DNA of 64,000 nucleotides from Hymenoscyphus infarciens. Lineage: Eukaryota > Ascomycota > Leotiomycetes > Helotiales > Helotiaceae. The notes under the pieces are model-generated. The model saw only the letters and a program-made list of their open reading frames with translations, had not been told where the DNA came from and did no database searches. Below, one piece after another: positions 10,577 to 23,345 of this stretch. The stretch spans positions 124,001 to 188,000 of the forward strand of contig LLCB01000025.1 in the NCBI GenBank assembly GCA_001414345.1. Direction: 5' to 3'. The position numbers were made by a program, and so were the translations under genes. The number at the start of each line of letters is the position of its first letter. Positions within the stretch are counted from its first letter, which is position 1.

Positions 10577-11991
10577 ATGAAGATTTCCAATTTCTTCGCT
10601 GCGGCTTTGCTCGCCAGCCAGACTTCGGCGTTCGCGGTCCCTCAGCACAATGACGTCCTACTTGTCGAGCGCGAAGAGTACGATTTCGTCGAGAAGAGTT
10701 TCGCAGAGCGCGCATACGAAGCCGCCTCGGAATTATACAAGCGGAAGGGTGGAGGAGGTGGTGGTGGAAAGGGTGGCGGCTCCTCTAGCAGTGGCTCTTC
10801 ATCCAGTTCATCATCATCGTCGAGTTCGGGTAAAGGCGGATCGTCTGGGTATGTTTCTTCTTCTTCGTCATCGGGCAAGGGTGGTTCCTCTGGGTATAGT
10901 CCGTCGTATGGTGGGGGCGGAAGTGGGAGGGGAAGTGGCAGTGGTGTTGGAGCGTCGAGGGGCAATCCAGGAGGGGATGGTGTTGGTGCTTTGTGGCGAT
11001 GGATTGGGGCAAGTAGTACTTCTCCAAGAATCGAGGCTGGAGTTGGGAATAGTGGCAACAGGAATGGCGGGCCAGTGATTGCGGCAACCGGAGCTGTTGC
11101 TGCTGCCAATGCCAACCATGCGTCGCAACATGCCAATTCTAGTCGGTTACAACCACCAGACCTCACGGCCATGATCGCATTTCTTCTAGTCATCACTATA
11201 TACATCGGATCACTATCAGGCGTTATATCAAACATCATCTAACAACTTCTAGTTCCTCATCTTCCTCTTCATCAAATCGAGGTTCATCATCCTCAAACGC
11301 TGGCGGTGCCACAAAATCCGGCTCCGGGGCTTCAAGATCTTTCGGAGGAGGCAGATACTATGGAGGAGGAGCATCGACACCATACAGCTCGGGTGGAAGA
11401 TCACCAGGCGGAATCAGTCCTCTCGCAATCGGAGTCGGTGCTGGAGTAGGTGTCGGAGCAGCAGTTGCATTGTCCTCATATCATGGATCATGGCCATACG
11501 GACTTTACAGCTATCCTTATTATCATCCATACACATATTACAATCGAACCGGACGACGAAATCAAACAGCCACATCCACTTCTGCTTCCGCAACAGCAAC
11601 ACCTACAGTCACTCCACGAAATCTTTACGAGAGACAAGATGATGGAACTGGAGCCAACGAGACCAAGCCAGTCGACTGCGTTTGTGCGGCTTACGCTGTA
11701 TGCGGTTGTGACGATAATGGCAATACCACCTTCCTTACGAACATTATCGGGGACGGAACAAACCTCAACGCTTCCCTCGTCACTATCTCCATCATCAACA
11801 ACACCGAAACCTTTGTCATCAACGGAACCCTACCAAATGGTACAACAGCAGCCGACCCATCCTCAACCGACAGTGCTACCTCAGGCGCCACCTCTTCAAC
11901 ATCAACACCCGCTTCTCTCGTCGGTGTCCTCGGATCAACCGGTTACTTGCTCATGGTTGCTCTTGTTGGATGTACTGTCTTCCTGGCGTAA
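10577..11991 (+). CDS. Secreted Ser/Gly-rich GPI-type protein (DUF7732-like)
   Basis: Best model: exons 10577-10848 and 11253-11991 (donor GTATGT, branch CTAAC at 11240-11244, acceptor TTCTAG), 336 residues. Residues 1-19 form a signal peptide (MKISNFFAAALLASQTSAFA), followed by an ELYKRKGGGGGG segment, a long Ser/Gly low-complexity region, a GGISPLAIGVGAGVGVGAA hydrophobic stretch, a Tyr-rich YPYYHPYTYYNRTGR segment and a conserved domain with four Cys (VDCVCAAYAVCGCDDNGN) and many N-glycosylation sequons. The C-terminus is Ser/Thr-rich and ends in a hydrophobic tail, as in GPI-anchored proteins. The architecture matches the fungal family I know as DUF7732; its function is unknown, and a cell-wall or surface role is inferred. 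The 404-bp intron is unusually long and contains an alternative donor; see findings. Confidence 0.75.
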
Positions 11992-13730
11992 TCACTCTTC
12001 TATAATTTGTAGGAGAGAAAATTAATCCGAGCGTTGGGTCCTCGGCAATAATACGTTCGGCACTTCTTGTATTTTATTTCGAGTTTAGGGGGACTGCGAA
12101 CGATTCAGTACTGTATATAGCAGATAGATGGACTGGGGCAATCCTTTCATTCATTTTTATAGCGTTTACGGTGGTGGGTAGATACAAATTTATCTATAAG
12201 GTGTCGCTTCTTTTTTCCGGGTTATCCTTTTTAGGCCAACGCTTTACAGATTTAAGGAAGGCTGTTTTACAAAAAGATGTCAGAGGGCCTTATATTTAGT
12301 AGGGAGAAGGAAATAATAATATAATGATTACTTCAATACCCCTCGGCTTTTTTGGTTTTTTACCTTTTAAGAAAATAGATAATAGAGAATTTTTAGATTA
12401 GATATTTATTTAATACTAACTACCTTATTCGTTTCTTACATCTATTTATTTTGTTTTTATAAATAGCTTAATTAATTGTAATCGTCTTATGCCTATGGTT
12501 TTATGGTTATTACAGATACTACGGTTCCTATATATAAAATCTATCACATCTGTCAAAGACTAACAGGCAACGAGTGAATAATACCCTAGGATTCTACCTC
12601 CCCCCTAGGTGACGAAACCAGCTTTCTAGGGCAGAACACTTTAAAAGCACCAGAGATTTACAAAAATCTAATTCTATCTACTTTCATACGACTTCTAGAA
12701 TGACAACAGGTATTTACTACGGCTTTCATTGTTAATCATAAGATAGATAGGATACTCTTTCGATTCCATGTTATAGAAACTAGACTTCCTAACTTCCTAA
12801 GATGTCTTAGAATTAAGATGCCACACGTGATTTCTTAGTTAACAAGGCCTTAGGTCCTCTCTTAAAAGGAAGATCTAAAAAACAGCTAGGGATAAAACTA
12901 TAAGTATAAGACTTAAAATACAAATACTAAAAGAAGACTCTAGGTAATATTATTATAATAATATTTATTCTTTAATAGGCAAAGCACTTCTTATAATCTA
13001 GGGTCTTATGTCCACATCTTTCGTAAAAGACTATATTTCCTAGATTTTCCTCGTTACAACGGCAGTAGTGCCTATTCTAGAATAGATACTATTTTTAGCC
13101 TAGGGACGTGTAAGTCGAGTTATAGATAAGGAAACACATTTTTAGACTATTAATGAATTTAGAGGGGTTTTGTTAGGAGTTTTTTGTTTTTATTACTATA
13201 AAATAAGAGGGAATAGGCAAGGTTCTTTATATAGGTAGGGTGTTAGAGATATGTTTAAAGGAGAAGTTAGGCCTTTTTACGAGGTCGTGTTTAGAGTTTT
13301 AAATCACTGTTTATAAGAGTGGTTATACTATATATTAGATTTATAAATAGAAGAGACTTCTATTGAAGACTGGTATTGTTGAATTCCTAGTTTTTAGTAG
13401 GTAGAATGAAGTAAGTTTCTTTGTCTCTCTCTCGTAGCTGGAACATCTATAGAAATATATCGATAAGAAGAAAGATAATATGTTACTTGTTCTAAGACAA
13501 GACATGTTTTTCAGAGTTTGAAACGAGGATTAGAAGGAGAAACGTGGTGGAGAAGAAACAGTTCTTAATTAAGGAATACATAGGATTATAGACCCTAGAG
13601 AATAATACTAACTAGAGAGATATCTTACTCTTTGCCTTGGAAGAAGGAAGTGGTATATATATTAGAGACTTATATAAGCGTTGACAAACCCTGAGAGAAT
13701 TAAAGCGTAAATATTTACCTCTACTTTCTC
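11992..13730. other. Transition into RIP block 1; degraded repeats
   Basis: From about 12.3 kb the composition changes abruptly to very AT-rich, TpA-dominated DNA. A few patches (12.58-12.7 kb, 13.4-13.6 kb) keep normal composition. No gene is recognised. This is presumably old transposon debris into which the Gypsy element inserted. Confidence 0.6.
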
Positions 13731-13735
13731 TTCTA

Positions 13736-13926
13736 TGTGATAGTCCTAGTCACATACGTCACTCACGTAACCAGGTTAGCCCGAGGCTTTGCCGAGGCTT
13801 TGCTTAATATATATAAATAAAGCTAGAGTGCCTATACTCTTTGCTTTTCTCTTTAGTTTAGTTTTCCTTAATATTAAGTACTATTCTATAAGTACTCTTT
13901 TTATATATTTATAGAGGGCTATTATA
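13736..13926 (+). repeat. 5' LTR of the Gypsy element
   Basis: Begins TGTGATAGTCC and ends CTATTATA. It aligns base for base with the 3' LTR at a constant offset of 8750 and differs mainly by C/T and G/A changes, so both copies decayed after insertion. Confidence 0.88.
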
Positions 13927-14728
13927 CTAAAACTAAACTCTTCTTCTTTACCTAGAAAGGCTTTTACTAATATCCTAATAATAATATATATATTTACTTA
14001 TATTAAATTTACTAAATTTACTATCCTCTTTTATAAAGCCTAACCTATTTACGTTAAGTAATAAGGTCTAGTATTCTTCTATTAACTATGTCGAGTTCTT
14101 TAAAGGTAACCTATTAACCTAAGAACTATTCTACCTTACTTTAGAGTTAGTAGAGCTAATCTCTCTTCTTTTTTTTATTAACGTTATATCTTAATCTAGC
14201 TTAAGAACTTAACCTAAAAAAATATATATACTAGCTATTACTATACTACTACTACTACCTCCTCCTATTAAGGTAACTACTAGTTTCTTATAGTATAAGA
14301 TCTCTAAATTACCTTTGCTTAACTCTACTTTATAATAAATCCTTAAAGTAATAACCTTATTAATAAGTAAAGTTTATAAACTTAAAGTAAATACTTTAAA
14401 TATAGCTAGTACTTCTTATTAATATACTCCTATTTAGCTATAAACTCTTAATATAACTCGTTTCTCTTTTATAGTTCTATTATTAAAGAAGATAAGTAAG
14501 ATAGTTAATTCTTACTAATTTACTATAGAAGACGAATTTACTTATATAACCTAGGAAACTAAAATTATAGTAAAGTTATTTATTAATACTAACTACTTTA
14601 AGTTTAAGGAAGTAAGGATAAATTTAATTTACTACTATACTTTTAAAAGAGCTTAAAACTATATTTACTTAAGATATAAGTTTAATACTATTAATTAGTT
14701 TAATAGCTATAAAGAGATATTAACTTAC

Positions 14729-17700
14729 TATAATAGCACGAAATATATACAACTATAGAAGAGGTATATAAGAGTGCGTTTAGTAGAATGACGTATGTAA
14801 ATACTAGGCTCTAATATAGAAGAAAAGGCTAAACTAGCCTTTTCTAACTCTAGGAGAGTAGGCTATTATATATAAGAGGTTTAGATAGTATAAAAGGGTC
14901 TAAAACCGAATAACCTTAGCTAATACAAAAGCTTAAACCTACGTAACCTTCCTAAAATAGATAATATAAGATAATAACTACTGAAACTCTATATATAGTA
15001 GGTACTTCTAGCTATCTAGGATGATAGTATACTATTATATCCCTCTCTCTTAAAAAAGACTTATCCTCGAGTCTATCTATCTTATCGTTTAGAGCTAAAT
15101 CAGAATAGCGTAAGTTATTACTATATTTGTTATATTTATTATAAGCGAAAAGGTAGATTAGGGTCTAAATCATAGCTAACCTAGGTTCGAAAATACTTTA
15201 TTTATTATAATATTATAAGTAAGATAAGATATTAAGATATTATAACTATAGATACTTATAAAGAGACTTTGTTTCTAATCCTTTAATATTAAAAGTAAGT
15301 ATTCGCGTCTACTAAAAGAGTATAGTCTAATTCTATCTAGTAGGTTAGAGAAAGTTTTAAAAGTTTAAAAGTTTAAAGTAAAATTAGAAAAAGTTTAAAG
15401 TAGAGTTAGATAGTATTTAGTTAAGGTTAATAGCGATAACTTAATTAAGAGTTTACTTTAGGGTTTTATTCTAATAGAAAGCGTATTTTAACTAATTTAT
15501 ATCTAATTTAAAAATTTTACTAAAAGAGTATAGGTCTAAAAAAGTTTAAAGTTTAAAGTTTAAAAGTTTAATTAGAAAAAATTTAAAGTAGAGTTAGAGG
15601 CGAATATTAAGAGGTAATATTATAGATAGTAGTGATTTCTTAGCTAAGAGTTTACTTTAAGAGTATATCGATTTATATCTAATTTGAAGAATTTAAATAA
15701 AAAAGAGTATATATCTGTTTAAACTAAGGTTAGCGGGTATTTAGAGTAAAGTCTAAACCGAAAAGTCGATAATATTATAGATAATAGTAATAACTTAGTT
15801 AAGAGCTTACTATTCTTTTAAGAGTGTACTAATTCCTATCTAAGTCGAATTTAGATGAAAAAGAACTTTTAGCCTTACTAGAAGTGAAAGAAAGTAAGAA
15901 AGTAAAGAATATAAAAACTATAAGACTCTATACTAGAGTTGGTAGTGTTTTGGCTAGTTAAAGGCAAAGTTATAGCCGAGTTGTTGAAGTTAAAACTGTT
16001 ATCTGAAGTTCGGGACAACAAAAGGGGTAGTTTCGGCTGGTTAAATGAACTTGATGCCGAATGTTGAAAATGCTGTCTGAAGTTTAGGACAATAAAAGGG
16101 GTAGTTTCAGCTGGTCAAAGGCGAAGTTGTTGTCGAAGTTTGTCGAATTGTCCGAGTATCTGGGGACAATAAAAGGGGTGGTTTCGGCTGGTCAAATGCG
16201 TTGTTGCCGAAGGTTGTCGTATTACCTTGTTCCCTTCGAGGTACTTAAGGACTTATTTATCTTCCGATTTCGAAGAAAGAGTCGCTATTATATTATAGAG
16301 AGTTCGGAGCTGAACTAGATAAAGATAGAGGGGTATTCTTTTAAACTAAAGTGCTAATATCGATAAGCGTAGTCGTTTCTGAATATTTAGTGCTTTAGTG
16401 TCCCTCCTTATCTATAGCTAAAAGATCGTTTACTATCTTAGCGAAGTTGTAATTCTAGCGTCTTTTAAGAGTAGTAGACGCGTTTTAGAGCTAAGGTATA
16501 ATCTTGTCTTTGTTCTATATATAAAAGGACCTTTCCGATTCTGGTATCTCTCTAAGTATAGCTGTACTTGAAAAGTGACTTTTTAAAGTTAGCAAAAGTT
16601 TCTTTAGCGTAATCTTCTTCTAATTCCACTTCTATCTCTTTTAACTTCTATCTCTTTTAACCTTTATACTAGCGAGGACTTAGTTCGTAACCGTAGTCTT
16701 TTAAATGTTCGCTAGAAGTTTAGAGTAGAGTCGGATAATGTTTAGTCGGGATTAATAGCGATAACTTAGCTAAGAGCTTACTTCTTTAGTCCTAATAGAA
16801 AGCATATTTCGACTAATTTATATCTGATTTAAGGGAAGTAGTAGGAAGGTATTAGGGGTAGAGGCCTATAAGCAAAAGAGGTCTAAATTTAGGCTTTAAA
16901 AGTAAAGGAGGGTTTAAACGAAGGTTCGAAAGAGGGTTAGATCAGTGAGGGTTTAGAGGTAGAGTGTTTGTTAACTTTATAGTTCGCTTATGATTTTGTC
17001 TATCTCGTCTAACTAATCGTTTTGTCCTTTATATACTACTATCTCGTCTATATATCGTCCGTATATCGTCTGTATTTGAAAAGTCTCTTCAGGACCTTTT
17101 GTGTTTTTCGGCGTACGGGTAAGGATCGGAGAGGAATCGAATAAGAGGTGTCTTTCGAAAAAGGGGGGGTGGCCCTGGAAGGTCGTTTGACGCCTCGTAG
17201 CGGAACTGGGGGGGGAGGGGTAAGGTTAGATTCGGAAGCCTTCGCGATAACTATAGTATGTCGACTTATTCACTGATCCTGGGGTTATTAGGATTCTTAG
17301 GAACACTTAGTATATTCTAATCTCTTAACGTGTCTATAACACGATTTTTACTAGCTATCTATATAGATACTAAACCCTGGTGTTACTAGCTGTCTAGGTA
17401 GTCTCTAATTACCTAGCTATTTAAGAATACCGTTATAATGTTCTAAATCGAGGCTAAATCGATTACTAAATAAAGAGTAGCGATAAGCTCGAAAAGAGAT
17501 ATTATTAAGGCTATTACTAGCGAAGAAGAGTTTAGCCTTTTTATATAATAATACGAAATATATATAACTATAGAAGAGGTATATAGGAGTACGTTTAGTA
17601 GAATAATATATATAAATACTAGGCTCTAATATAGAAGAAAAGGCTAAACTAGCCTTTTTTAACTCTAGGAGAGTAGGCTGCTATATATAAGAGGTTTAGA

Positions 17701-17861
17701 CTATATAAAAGGGTCCGAAACCGACTAACGTTATACGTCGGCTAATATAAAAGCCTAAACCTACGTAACCTTTCTAAAACAGATAATATAAGACAATAAC
17801 TACTAAAACCCTATATATAGCAGATACTCCTAGCTATCTAGAATAACGGTATACTATTACA
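14729..17861 (+). mobile_element. Nested non-autonomous LTR element, copy 1
   Basis: A 3.1-kb element inserted in the gag part of the Gypsy element. Its LTRs are at 14729-15039 (311 bp) and 17544-17861 (318 bp), both starting TATAAT and ending ACTATTA(C/T)A. The flanks CTTAC (14724-14728) and CTTAT (17862-17866) form a 5-bp target duplication differing by one C-to-T change. The 2.5-kb interior shows no gag or pol trace, so it is probably a large retrotransposon derivative moved by another element. It contains a 4-unit minisatellite (15.95-16.25 kb) and less-mutated, G-rich patches (17.1-17.23 kb). The same interior recurs in the larger copy at 35866-41482. Confidence 0.82.
15950..16255 (+). 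repeat. Minisatellite of about 74-77 bp units
   Basis: Four imperfect units; the shared word AGGGGTAGTTTCGGCTGG (or its decayed form) begins near 15950, 16023, 16097 and 16174. Less RIP-mutated than its surroundings. A decayed counterpart lies at 38.48-38.81 kb in the second element copy. Confidence 0.8.
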
Positions 17862-20800
17862 CTTATCTCTAAAACATTACTATTAGCTCTTACTTATACT
17901 AAGAAGCTTATATCTAATATTAAGACCTTATTATATTAAAGATAGAAACTTTCTATAACTTCTATACTAAGTTCTAATAACTTATAAATAAAGCCGAAGT
18001 TCTCTTATAAGACTAGGTAGAAGACTTATAGAATAAGTTAACTCTTATACTATACTAATCTCTTATTATTACTAAGTTTTAAACTAAGAGAGATATAAAC
18101 TCCTTTTATAATCTTATAAGTAGTATTAATAGTAACCTTTAAAATCTCGCTTCTTAAAAGATATAAATAATAAACTTTCCTTCTATCTTAAACCTATATA
18201 TGCCTACTCCTATATCTACTAGTCCTTCTTCTTTTATAACCTCTTTCATCTCTTTTAAACGCTCTAACACCTCTATTATAAATAACTACTTAACTCTAGG
18301 ACTATTAGATAAGTGCTTTAACTATAGTAAGCCTAGTTATTATATTAAGGATTATTTAAAGCTAAAGATATATAAGGTTAACCTTAAAGAGCTTAAAAGA
18401 GAAGATACTAGCTTAGAGTTAGGAAATAAAGAAGCTTAAAAGAAGACTCCTCTTTAGGTAAATATAGGATTAATCTCTCTAAGATTAATCTTTAATTATT
18501 AATTAGTAGAAAAGTATTTATTTTACTTAGTATAATAACTATTAATAGATTTAGTATATAAACTATTACTCTTAGTAACCTTAAAGTAAATACCTTTTCT
18601 TTTATAAATATATAACTTAGTTATAACTTTATAAAGTTCTATAGTTTAAAGACTAAAAGACTTTCTACCTCTATTAAGATTTATAGATATAATAGAGAAA
18701 TTAAGAGTAAAGCTATATACTATCTTCTTTTAAATTATATCTTAGATAGTTATAAATTCTTTAATATACTATTTATCCTCTTAGACTTAGGTCTATATAA
18801 TATTATCTTTAACTAGAGGTTCTTTAAATACTTTTATATTAATATTAATATAACTTATTAGAAACTACTCTAGCTTAATAACCTTAAGTCTTACTTTTCT
18901 ACTTAATAGCTAACTTCTCTTTCTTAAGACGTTATATAACTAAAAAACTCTATACTCTCTTACTAAGATAAAGCTAATACTTATAACTAAGCTATAGAAA
19001 TAGATAAATAGTACTAATAAAGTAGAAGGCTCTTAAAGTTTATAGATTACCTTAAAATTAATACTATAACCCTAGCTAGTTAGACTTCAACTATATATAG
19101 TAGAGAAGACTATAAGTTCTTAATATAAGTAAAATACTAGGTTATAAAGAAAGAACTTAAAGACGTTATAAAGAAGGTAATTATTCTAGTATACTATTAG
19201 AAACTCTTTATCTTAAAGAAGTTAGACTCTATTATTAACATTTTAGCTATTTTAGTTATAGGAATATATTATTACTTACTCTAAAAGAATAGTAAGATGT
19301 TTATTATAAGTATATATAAAATTAATACTATTATAGCTAATTAAGAACTAGATATAGCTTTTAATATCGCTTTTCTTAATAAGTACTAGGACTTTAAAGA
19401 GGTATTTTCTAAGGCTGTCTTAGATACTTTCCTACTTTACTAATACTATAACTATAAATTTAATCTTAAAAGTCTAAATACTCTTAGATATTCCTCTTTA
19501 TATAAGATATCTATAGAAGAGTTATTAACTATAAAGGAATATATTTTAGAGAATCTTTATAAAAGGTTTATTAAATATAGCTAGTCCTCTTTTACTACTT
19601 CTATTCTGTTTATAAAGAAAGTAGATAGAACGCTACGTTTCTATATTAACTTCTAAAAACTTAATAATCTTACTTAAAAAGACTACTATCTATTACCTTT
19701 AATTAATAAAATACTTATATATATTAGTTAAGCTTATATTTTTACTAAGCTAGATATCTAGTAAGCCTTCTATTATATATAAATAGATCTAGATACTAAG
19801 GAATTAACTACTTTTTATACCTATTATAGAATATATAAGTATAAGATTCTATTATTTAATCTAATAAATAGCTTATCTACCTACTAGTATTATATAAACA
19901 ACGTCTTATTTAACTATTTAGATAACTTCTACTCTACTTACTTAGATAATATCCTTATCTACTTATTAAACGTTCTTAAATATAAAGAGTATATATAAAA
20001 AGTCCTTTAATATCTTAAGAATACTAGGTTATAGGTTAATATTAAGAAGTATAAGTTTAATATTAAGAAGATAAAATATCTTAGGTTTATTATTAGTATT
20101 AATAGTATTAAAGTAGACCTTGAAAAGGTCTTAGTAGTATAGAAATAGTAAGCTCTAGAAATAGTAAAAGGCGTTTAGAGCTTTCTTAGTTTCTATAACT
20201 TCTACTAAAGGTTTATCTAAAACTATAGTATAATTATAAAGCCCTTAGTATACCTAATATAGAATAATATATCTTTTAATTTTAATAAGGAGTACTAGGA
20301 AGTGTTTAAAGACCTAAAGGTAGTACTTACCTCTATACTAATCCTCTACTACTACTCTCTTAACCTCTCTACTATAATTAAGATAGATGTTTTAGATAGA
20401 ATTATTACTAGAGTATTATAATAATAATAAGCTAATAAAGAATAGTACTCTATAGCCTACTTTAGTAAGACTATGTCTCTAGCTAAGTATAACTATAAAA
20501 TATATAATAAAGAGCTACTTACTATTATATACTTACTTATAAAATAGAGACTAGAACTATAAAGCACTTATTTAAAAATCTATATTTATACTAATTATAA
20601 GACGCTTAAGTACTTTATAACTACTAAGTAACTTACTACTTATTAAGTAAGGTAGGCTAAAGCCTTAGCTAAGTACTATTTTATTATTATATTCTATTTA
20701 AGATATAAGAATAATAAAATAGATACTTTAACTTATAAAGTAAATAAGATATACTTATAGAAGGAACTTAAAAAGTAGTACTAGACTTATATACTCTTAA

Positions 20801-22485
20801 TAAAGGAATAAGTTAATATAGAAGTACTTAAAGACCTAGAGGTTAAAATAAGCTTAATTATACTAGCTCTAGTTAATAATAACTACTTCTAAGAATTATT
20901 TATACTTTTAAAACAAATCTACTAAGTAAATAAGAATACTATAACACTTTAAGCTATATAAGTATAAGCTAAAACTAATACTAATTCCTTATATACCTTA
21001 GAAGAAGGCCTTTTACTTTACTAAAACTACTTAATAGTACTAGACGTAGATATACTAAGAATAGACCTAATTTATAAAGCTTATAATTAAATACTTTTAG
21101 CTTACCTAAAGAGAGATAAGACCTATTAGATTCTACGTTTAAGATATATCTAGTAAAATATAAAAGCTAATATTATAAGATATATATAAAACTGTTATAA
21201 ATATAGAAGAGTAGACGTTTTTTAAGATAAAATACCTAGCTATCTATACCTACTCTTAATACTACTATATATATAGTAATATATAGCTATAGATTTTAAG
21301 TCCTTTCTAGTTAATAAGTATAGTTATAATAATATATTTATAGTAATAGACTACTTATCTAAGTAGTTTATTTTAATACCTTACTATAAGAATATTACTT
21401 TTAAATAGATAGTAAAGTTATATATTAAACACGTTCTATAATACTATAGGATTCTAGAAAGTATAATATTAGATAGAGGCTCTTACTTTATTACTACGTT
21501 CTAGAAGGAGTTTACTTAAATCCTAGGTGTTTAGCTTTAACTCTTAACTATAAACTATACTTAAATAGATAGCTAGACTAAGATTATAAATTAATACCTT
21601 AATTAATACTTATAGCTATATATTAATTATTATTATACTAATTAGTTTAAGATCCTTCTAATAATAGACTATATATAGTTAGTACTACCTTATAGTACTA
21701 TTAGAATATTACCTTTTAAGTTATAAAAGAGATATATACTAAGAACCTTGTTTAACTAGTAAATACTAGAACTAGCTAATATAAAAGAACGGCTATTATA
21801 AGAAGAGGCTATAGTAGTTATAAAGATAATCTAAGAGGTTCTAAACGTTAGCTAAGTAAATATATTAAAAGCTTAATAGAAGAAGGAATAAGATATAAAT
21901 AAATATAGATAAGACGTCGATTTTAGAGTAGGAGATATAGTCTTTATTATAATAAAGGACTAGGTAACTTAACAACTAAGCTAAAAGCTAGACTACTAGA
22001 TAGCTAGCTCTTTTAAGATCTTTAAGGAAGTAGGTTCTACTTTCTAATTATAACTACTAGCTTTTATTAAAGTTTACTTTATCTTTATCTCTAAGAAGTT
22101 ATATAAGGTTATAGACGATCCCTTACTAGGATAAGTAGTTATACTACCTCTACTAATTATTATAAATAAAGAAGAGAAATAAGAGGTTAAAGAGATACTA
22201 GCTAGTAAGAAGAGATAGTAGTCCTTCTATTACTAAATTAAGTAGAAAGGCTATAATAAAGACTTTAATTAGTATCTAGCTTAATAACTAATATATATAC
22301 TATAACTAGTAGAGAGGTTCTATTTAGAGAAGCTAAAAATAGCTAGTTCTCTAAAAGCTCTTCTACTATAGAAAGTAGTATATAAGGCTAGAAGAGATGA
22401 TTATAGTAAGCTAGAGCTTAATACTCTTATGTTAAAAGAGGATAAAGCTGCTTAGTTATAGGAGGCCTTTTTAAAGAGAGAGTAG

Positions 22486-22676
22486 TATAATAGTCCTAGT
22501 TATATACGTTACTTACGTAACTAGGTTAGCCTAAGGCTTTACTAAGGCTTTGCTTAATATATATAAATAAAGCTAGAGTGCTTATACTCTTTGCTTTTCT
22601 CTTTAGTTTAGTTTTCCTTAATATTAGATACTATTCTATAAGTACTCTTTTTGTGTATTTGTAGAGAGCCGTCACA
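22486..22676 (+). repeat. 3' LTR of the Gypsy element
   Basis: 191 bp, starts TATAATAG (decayed TGTGATAG) and ends GCCGTCACA; followed by the target duplication TTCTA. Confidence 0.88.
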
Positions 22677-22681
22677 TTCTA

Positions 22682-23345
22682 GAGGAAGGAAGGCTAGCGT
22701 CTGATTTAAGAATCTGTTTGAGGTTTATGTCTTTGAAGGGATCAGCTATGTAGCAGTCTGCAGAAAAGCGAAGAGGGAATAGAGTTACTAACTGAAGATC
22801 TTTGAGAAGACTATAGGACTCTAAACGCGGGTGTGGTGATTAGTTATTCGTTATATATATGCTCGTAGAGATGTAGTTGTCTGGTGTTTATAGAGTTGTT
22901 GAGAAATAGGAAGCGTAAGTAGCTAAAACTTACTAGAATAATATATAGCTATAGTAGCAGCATCTTGAAACGAGTAAATTACTTCTCTATTCGAGGACTC
23001 GAGTAGATAATTAAATAGAGTTAGTTAGTTTTATAGTTAATAGTAGGTTTTAGCGAATTTGAAGTATAGTCTTTCAAATTTTAAGAGGTTTAAAAAGGTA
23101 TTTATTAACTGACTTTAACGCCTAGACCCTTTTATAGCTACTACTTAGCGTCTTTTCCTAGTTCATATTATATATAGTAATAGTTAAGAATATAAAAGAA
23201 TAAAAGAGATTTTTATACAAAGAGTAAAGTTGCTCCTTTAATCTATAACTCGAACCTTAATTCGAGAAGCGGAATTAAAATTAGTAATAAACATTTAATA
23301 CATAGAAGTTGAATCTGTTAAAGTAGAGTGATATTTTGCGACCAC
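22682..23345. other. Right border of RIP block 1
   Basis: Mixed AT-rich repeat debris, a continuation of the DNA left of the Gypsy element, returning to normal composition near 23.34 kb. No gene is seen. Confidence 0.5.

Larger units (their letters stand above)
13736..22676 (+). mobile_element. RIP-degraded LTR/Gypsy retrotransposon with a nested element
   Basis: LTRs of 191 bp each lie at 13736-13926 and 22486-22676 and are clearly homologous; the 5-bp target duplication TTCTA is exact on both sides (13731-13735 and 22677-22681). A purine-rich tract (22473-22485) precedes the 3' LTR. The plus strand holds decayed gag-pol: a Gag zinc knuckle near 18308-18355 (CFNYSKPSYYIKDY, two of its Cys now Tyr), reverse-transcriptase blocks near 19738-19780 and YLDNILIY at 19939-19962 (catalytic Asp changed to Asn), an RNase H-like patch near 20375, then an integrase-like zinc region near 21180 and DDE core near 21289-21480. 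The order RT, RNase H, integrase identifies Ty3/Gypsy. Stops fall at former CGA/CAA/CAG-type codons throughout. A second LTR element is inserted at 14729-17861. Confidence 0.88.

Noticed and set aside
10642..11238. 198-codon minus-strand frame opposite the Ser/Gly-rich gene
   Set aside because: Its Pro-rich translation is simply the reverse complement of Gly/Ser codons; a shadow frame.
12300..23300. Apparent CRISPR-like or satellite array because of regularly recurring AT words
   Set aside because: The recurrences are LTR copies and RIP-derived low complexity; there are no equal-length repeats with unique spacers, and the organism is a eukaryote.
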